A model generated the notes under the pieces. The model searched no databases. It worked only from the letters and a program-made list of their open reading frames with translations, and was not told the origin of the DNA. A stretch of 8,216 nt of DNA from CAYRLZ01 sp964425275. GTDB lineage: Bacteria; Hydrothermota; Tepidihabitantia; Tepidihabitantales; JBDRVQ01. Positions 5,499 through 8,216 of the stretch are shown piece by piece. Within the stretch, counting starts at the first letter, position 1; every line of letters begins with the position of its first letter. Made by a program: the position numbers and the translations under genes. The stretch is taken from positions 1 to 8,216 of the forward strand of contig CAYRLZ010000014.1 in NCBI GenBank assembly GCA_964425275.1, given 5' to 3'.

Positions 5499-7358
5499 AT
5501 GGATGAGATAGAGCGGAGATTAAAGAGGCAAATTTTGGAAAAGGATTTAGAAGATTTCCTCCTTAATCTCCTTTTAGAGAAGCCAACCCCAGAGATAATA
5601 ATCAAGGTCTTCTCTATCTTAGAAAGAGAGGGGAAACTCCCTCTACCCGACCACCTCTTTTTTTTAATTTATGACTATCTAGTAGAGACCGGCCTTACCC
5701 CGAACCTTCGGGCAGCGATTGAAATCTTAAAGAGGCAATCTAAATATCAACCCCAGGCGGTTGGACTCAGAAAATTAGCGATTGAGATATTAAAAACAAC
5801 CTATCCCGTCAAAAACATTCTCCTTTATATCGCTCAAAGTCATCTGGATGGTGACCGGGATATTAATGAGGGGATAGAGGAGGTGGAAAACTTCATTCGG
5901 TTTGATGTCGGTAAATATATTTTGGGTGAGGGGATTCCCGGATTGGGGCGGATAATTGAATATCAATTCCTCTTAGAGAAGGTAGTGATTGACAGCCAAG
6001 GTGTGAGGGTCTCTTTTCCTATCCCTTATCTTTTTAAGAATTTTATCCCCCTCCCACCCGACCACTTCTTGGTCCTAAAAGAAGAAAAAAGAGAAGAGTT
6101 AAAGAAGATGGCCGAAGAAAATCCCTTTCAGTTATTCCTATTACTACTTAAAAGTTTCCACCGAATAAAACTCTCCGAGGTAAAGAAGAACCTCTCCGGG
6201 ATTATTGATCACTGGGATTATTTCTGGGAGAGGGTGAGAAAAGAATTAACCCTTCACCCCCAGATAAGAGTAATCCAAGAAAAAGAGAGGGTTTATGAAT
6301 GGTCGGAGAGCGAAATTAAAAAGCCAGAAGGAAACAACAAAAAGCCAAGAGAATTACGGGAAATAACCGCCTTACCTCCCCAGAACGATTTTATTGCCAC
6401 CTTCTCTTCCTTAGATTTCTCTTCAAAGAAAGAACTACTAAAAAGAATTAAAGAAGAAATGGTCAACTGGCGGGAATATTACCGAGAGGCCTTTCTTTTT
6501 ACCACCGAGGAGAGACTACTCAACCTAATCAGTGCTGCGCTCTCGGGCGAAGAAGAGTATGAACGTTTACTCTACGATATTTTTACCGGTTATCGTTTTT
6601 ACCCCTTCCATTTCTACTGGTTAATAAAGTATGAAAAGGCGCGCTTTGAGCCCAAGGCACTTTTTTTTCGGGTCTTAGACCTTCTCACCTTACCGGAAAA
6701 GAAAGAATACTTTCGCTATTTTAAGAGACTCCTGAAAAATAAGGTCTTCATTGAGGAGGCGATTTCCGAGATGAGTCCGGAGGAGAGAAGTCGCATTCGT
6801 GAATCACTACAAGCAGTGCCCGCGCTCCTTGACTATGAGAAAGATGAGATAAAGAAGATTCTGGAGAGAAGAATCCCCAAAGAGGAGATAGAGAATGTTA
6901 TCTATAATACCGAAGAAGGGATAAAGAGGGTAGAAGAGGAATTGAAACGATTGATTACTGTTGAACTAAAGGAGTCCTCCTTAGCCTTGGCCCGGGCGCG
7001 GAGTTTTGGTGACCTCGCTGAAAATTATGAGTATAAGATTGCTAAGGAAAAGCACTTCCGATTAATGAACAAGATTGAGAAACTCAAAGAAAAGTTAAAA
7101 AAGGCAACTCCGATTGTTCTTACCCAAAAAGAGTTTGACCGGGTAGAAATCGGCACCCGGGTAAAATTAAAGAAGATTACCGATGGACAAGAAAAAGAGT
7201 GGACAATCCTCGGCCCTTGGGACATTGATTTAGAAAAAGGGGTTATCTCCTATCTTTCGCCACTTGGGAAATCAATGATTGGGAAGAGGGTTGGCGAGCG
7301 GATTACCGCCGAAGAAGGCTTATGGGAGATAATTGAGATATGCCGGGGAGAATTTTAA
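5499..7358 (+). CDS. greA: Long GreA-type transcription elongation factor with ~470-residue N-terminal extension
   Basis: The last ~150 of 619 residues are a full GreA. A coiled coil spans about 470-537, with the tip motif GDLAENYEY (504-512) holding the acidic residues Asp505 and Glu508 that GreA uses to place the catalytic metal in backtracked RNA polymerase. An FKBP-like C-terminal domain (about 538-619) includes IGTRVKLKKI and SYLSPLGKSMIGKRVGE. Ordinary GreA has about 158 residues. The rest is an extension: helical repeat-like sequence (about 1-135), a small beta-rich segment (about 137-195) with GLGRIIEY and LPPDHFLVLK, a helical part with FWERVRKEL, a charged linker (about 259-295) and more helices (300-460). 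Very long GreA proteins are known in chlamydiae and spirochaetes, so this looks like that class, not a chance fusion. An in-frame TAA at 5490 fixes the start; no Shine-Dalgarno is seen. It lies 52 bases after the S2P gene. Confidence 0.85.
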   Translation: MDEIERRLKRQILEKDLEDFLLNLLLEKPTPEIIIKVFSILEREGKLPLPDHLFFLIYDYLVETGLTPNLRAAIEILKRQSKYQPQAVGLRKLAIEILKTTYPVKNILLYIAQSHLDGDRDINEGIEEVENFIRFDVGKYILGEGIPGLGRIIEYQFLLEKVVIDSQGVRVSFPIPYLFKNFIPLPPDHFLVLKEEKREELKKMAEENPFQLFLLLLKSFHRIKLSEVKKNLSGIIDHWDYFWERVRKELTLHPQIRVIQEKERVYEWSESEIKKPEGNNKKPRELREITALPPQNDFIATFSSLDFSSKKELLKRIKEEMVNWREYYREAFLFTTEERLLNLISAALSGEEEYERLLYDIFTGYRFYPFHFYWLIKYEKARFEPKALFFRVLDLLTLPEKKEYFRYFKRLLKNKVFIEEAISEMSPEERSRIRESLQAVPALLDYEKDEIKKILERRIPKEEIENVIYNTEEGIKRVEEELKRLITVELKESSLALARARSFGDLAENYEYKIAKEKHFRLMNKIEKLKEKLKKATPIVLTQKEFDRVEIGTRVKLKKITDGQEKEWTILGPWDIDLEKGVISYLSPLGKSMIGKRVGERITAEEGLWEIIEICRGEF

Positions 7359-8005
7359 GGGTAAATCCCAAAAGACCGAAACAAGAAGTAATCTCAGAGG
7401 CAATCGCGGTAATCAAAAAAGGGGGGCTGATTGCTCTGCCGACCGAGACCGTCTACGGATTGGCGGCGGATATCTTCAACAAAACCGCTCTAAAAAAGGT
7501 CTTTGAAGTAAAGAAACGGCCACTCTCTTTTGGTCTAATCGTTGGCGTGAGGGAAATAAAAGACTTCTATAAACTATGCGAAGATATTCCAGATTGGGTA
7601 TTGAAAATCATTAAGACCTATTCCCCCGGTCCTTTGACTTACATACTGAAAAAGAAGCGAATAGTTTCACCTTTAATCACCGGGGGAAAAGAGGGCATCG
7701 CCTTAAGGATACCCCGACCGCTTTTGGTGCGGGAGATAATCAAAAAGAGCCAAACCTTTATTACCTTAACCAGTGCCAACACCCATAACCGCCCCTCACC
7801 TTTAACCGCCGAAGATGTGAAAAAAGATTTAGGTGAGAAGATAGATTTAATCCTTGATGGTGGGAAAACCGAAATTGGTAAGGAATCAACCATCATTGAT
7901 TTTACCCTGACCCCGCCCAGGGTTTTAAGAGAAGGGGCAATATCCCTCCAAGAGCTAAAAAGAATTATTCCCGCGATAATAACCCAAAGCGATTGTGCCG
8001 GGTGA
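7340..8005 (+). CDS. tsaC: L-threonylcarbamoyladenylate synthase (YrdC/Sua5 family, TsaC type)
   Basis: The enzyme makes threonylcarbamoyl-AMP from threonine, bicarbonate and ATP for the t6A modification at position 37 of ANN-decoding tRNAs. The 221-residue product has the YrdC domain only. Visible motifs are PTETVYGLA (34-42), the KKRP basic patch (58-61), PGPLTYILKKK (97 onward), ALRIPRP (121-127), SAN (144-146), ESTIID (182-187) and LREGAIS (196-202). It lacks the second domain of the longer Sua5 form. The opening RILRVNP-type sequence matches family N-termini and supports this ATG, which overlaps greA by 19 bases, so coupling is likely. A weak GGGAG lies about 10 bases upstream. The last 11 residues (PAIITQSDCAG) go beyond the usual family end and may come from sequence changed at the junction with the downstream tract. 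The partner genes tsaB, tsaD and tsaE are not in view. Confidence 0.93.
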   Translation: MPGRILRVNPKRPKQEVISEAIAVIKKGGLIALPTETVYGLAADIFNKTALKKVFEVKKRPLSFGLIVGVREIKDFYKLCEDIPDWVLKIIKTYSPGPLTYILKKKRIVSPLITGGKEGIALRIPRPLLVREIIKKSQTFITLTSANTHNRPSPLTAEDVKKDLGEKIDLILDGGKTEIGKESTIIDFTLTPPRVLREGAISLQELKRIIPAIITQSDCAG

Positions 8006-8008
8006 GTG

Positions 8009-8035
8009 CTTGGCACCTACTTCGTAGTGTCTAAG
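8009..8035. other. Imperfect hairpin just after tsaC
   Basis: CTTGG (8009-8013) pairs with CTAAG (8031-8035) with one G-U pair, and CTAC (8017-8020) pairs with GTAG (8024-8027) around a TTC loop. A three-by-three internal mismatch separates the two helices. It starts four bases after the tsaC stop. No T-run follows on either strand, so it is a poor intrinsic terminator. It may be an mRNA 3' end stabiliser or part of a dispersed repeat. Function is not established. Confidence 0.35.
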
Positions 8036-8216
8036 AAAGAGAATAGGGCTTTTAATACCATCCTCCATAGGATTAAGGGAAAGGCACAGGGAGAGACCAA
8101 GAGAGCCTATTAGGGAGCGTATCAGAGGGAGATAGACTAAGGCATTAAGAAAGGGTAAGAGAGAGGGCAAGAGAAGGCGGCAGGGAAAGGGGTTAAGGAA
8201 GGGATAGAGTAAGGGA
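8036..8216. repeat. Degenerate purine-rich tract at right edge, no convincing gene
   Basis: From about 8060 the plus strand becomes a loose mosaic of AGGGA, TAAGG and GAGAG-type words. By count, 93 of the 116 bases in 8101-8216 are purines (about 80 percent). The plus-strand frames are broken by many TAA and TAG triplets. One minus-strand frame stays open from the window edge down to 7955, but its product is mostly Leu, Pro, Ser and Phe, as expected from a pyrimidine-rich strand, with no recognisable motif. The tract is best described as low-complexity or degenerate repeat DNA that continues beyond the window. Confidence 0.5.

Noticed and set aside
7639..8016. A 125-residue minus-strand frame inside tsaC
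   Set aside because: It lies fully opposite well-conserved YrdC motifs and has no family signature, so it is a shadow of the real gene.
8009..8035. Operon terminator after tsaC
   Set aside because: The hairpin has a large internal mismatch and is followed by AAAGAGAAT with no T-run, so it does not fit an intrinsic terminator.
7955..8216. A minus-strand gene starting at 8170 or beyond the right edge
   Set aside because: The frame is open, but its product is biased Leu/Pro/Ser/Phe sequence that follows from the pyrimidine-rich strand. It overlaps the end of tsaC, shows no ribosome binding site and has no recognisable motif.

Overview
This is a bacterial chromosomal window of moderate GC content. 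Nearly all of it is coding and it runs mostly rightward. A secreted beta-propeller protein with a C-terminal FlgD-Ig / type IX-like sorting domain, a GreA with a very long N-terminal extension, and an IS1202/ISNCY-like transposase together suggest an uncultivated FCB-type or candidate-phylum lineage. WOR-3-like bacteria are my best guess. That guess rests on protein style only; there is no rRNA or marker gene here to confirm it.

Layout. (1) Positions 1-423, minus strand: the first 141 codons of a DDE-type transposase that runs off the left edge. (2) Positions 424-568: a divergent spacer. It holds two near-identical 25-bp repeats, which give four AAGTTG boxes and are probably the end of the insertion element, followed at once by a very good sigma-70 type promoter and a strong Shine-Dalgarno. 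(3) Positions 569-2311: a secreted Asp-box propeller protein, closed by a clear intrinsic terminator at 2326-2362. (4) Positions 2374-8005: a compact five-gene block of lpdA-like, lipB, a site-2-protease-type membrane metallopeptidase, long greA and tsaC. Its promoter is placed so that the transcript should begin at or next to the lpdA ATG, making it leaderless. Junctions are a 4-base overlap, a 20-base overlap, a 52-base gap and a 19-base overlap, so one operon is likely. (5) Positions 8006-8216: a short imperfect hairpin, then a degenerate purine-rich tract with no convincing gene, continuing past the right edge.

How the genes fit together. LpdA (E3) works on the lipoyl group that LipB (octanoyl transferase) starts to install, so this pair belongs to lipoate-dependent metabolism. 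LipA and the E1/E2 subunits are not in view. The S2P protease, GreA and TsaC are housekeeping functions: membrane proteolysis, RNA polymerase rescue and tRNA t6A synthesis. They share no obvious pathway and are probably grouped for co-expression. I see no wholly new system here. The most notable items are the long GreA with a possible extra RNA-polymerase-type barrel, the probable leaderless start of lpdA, the boxed transposon end beside a strong promoter, and the unexplained purine tract.
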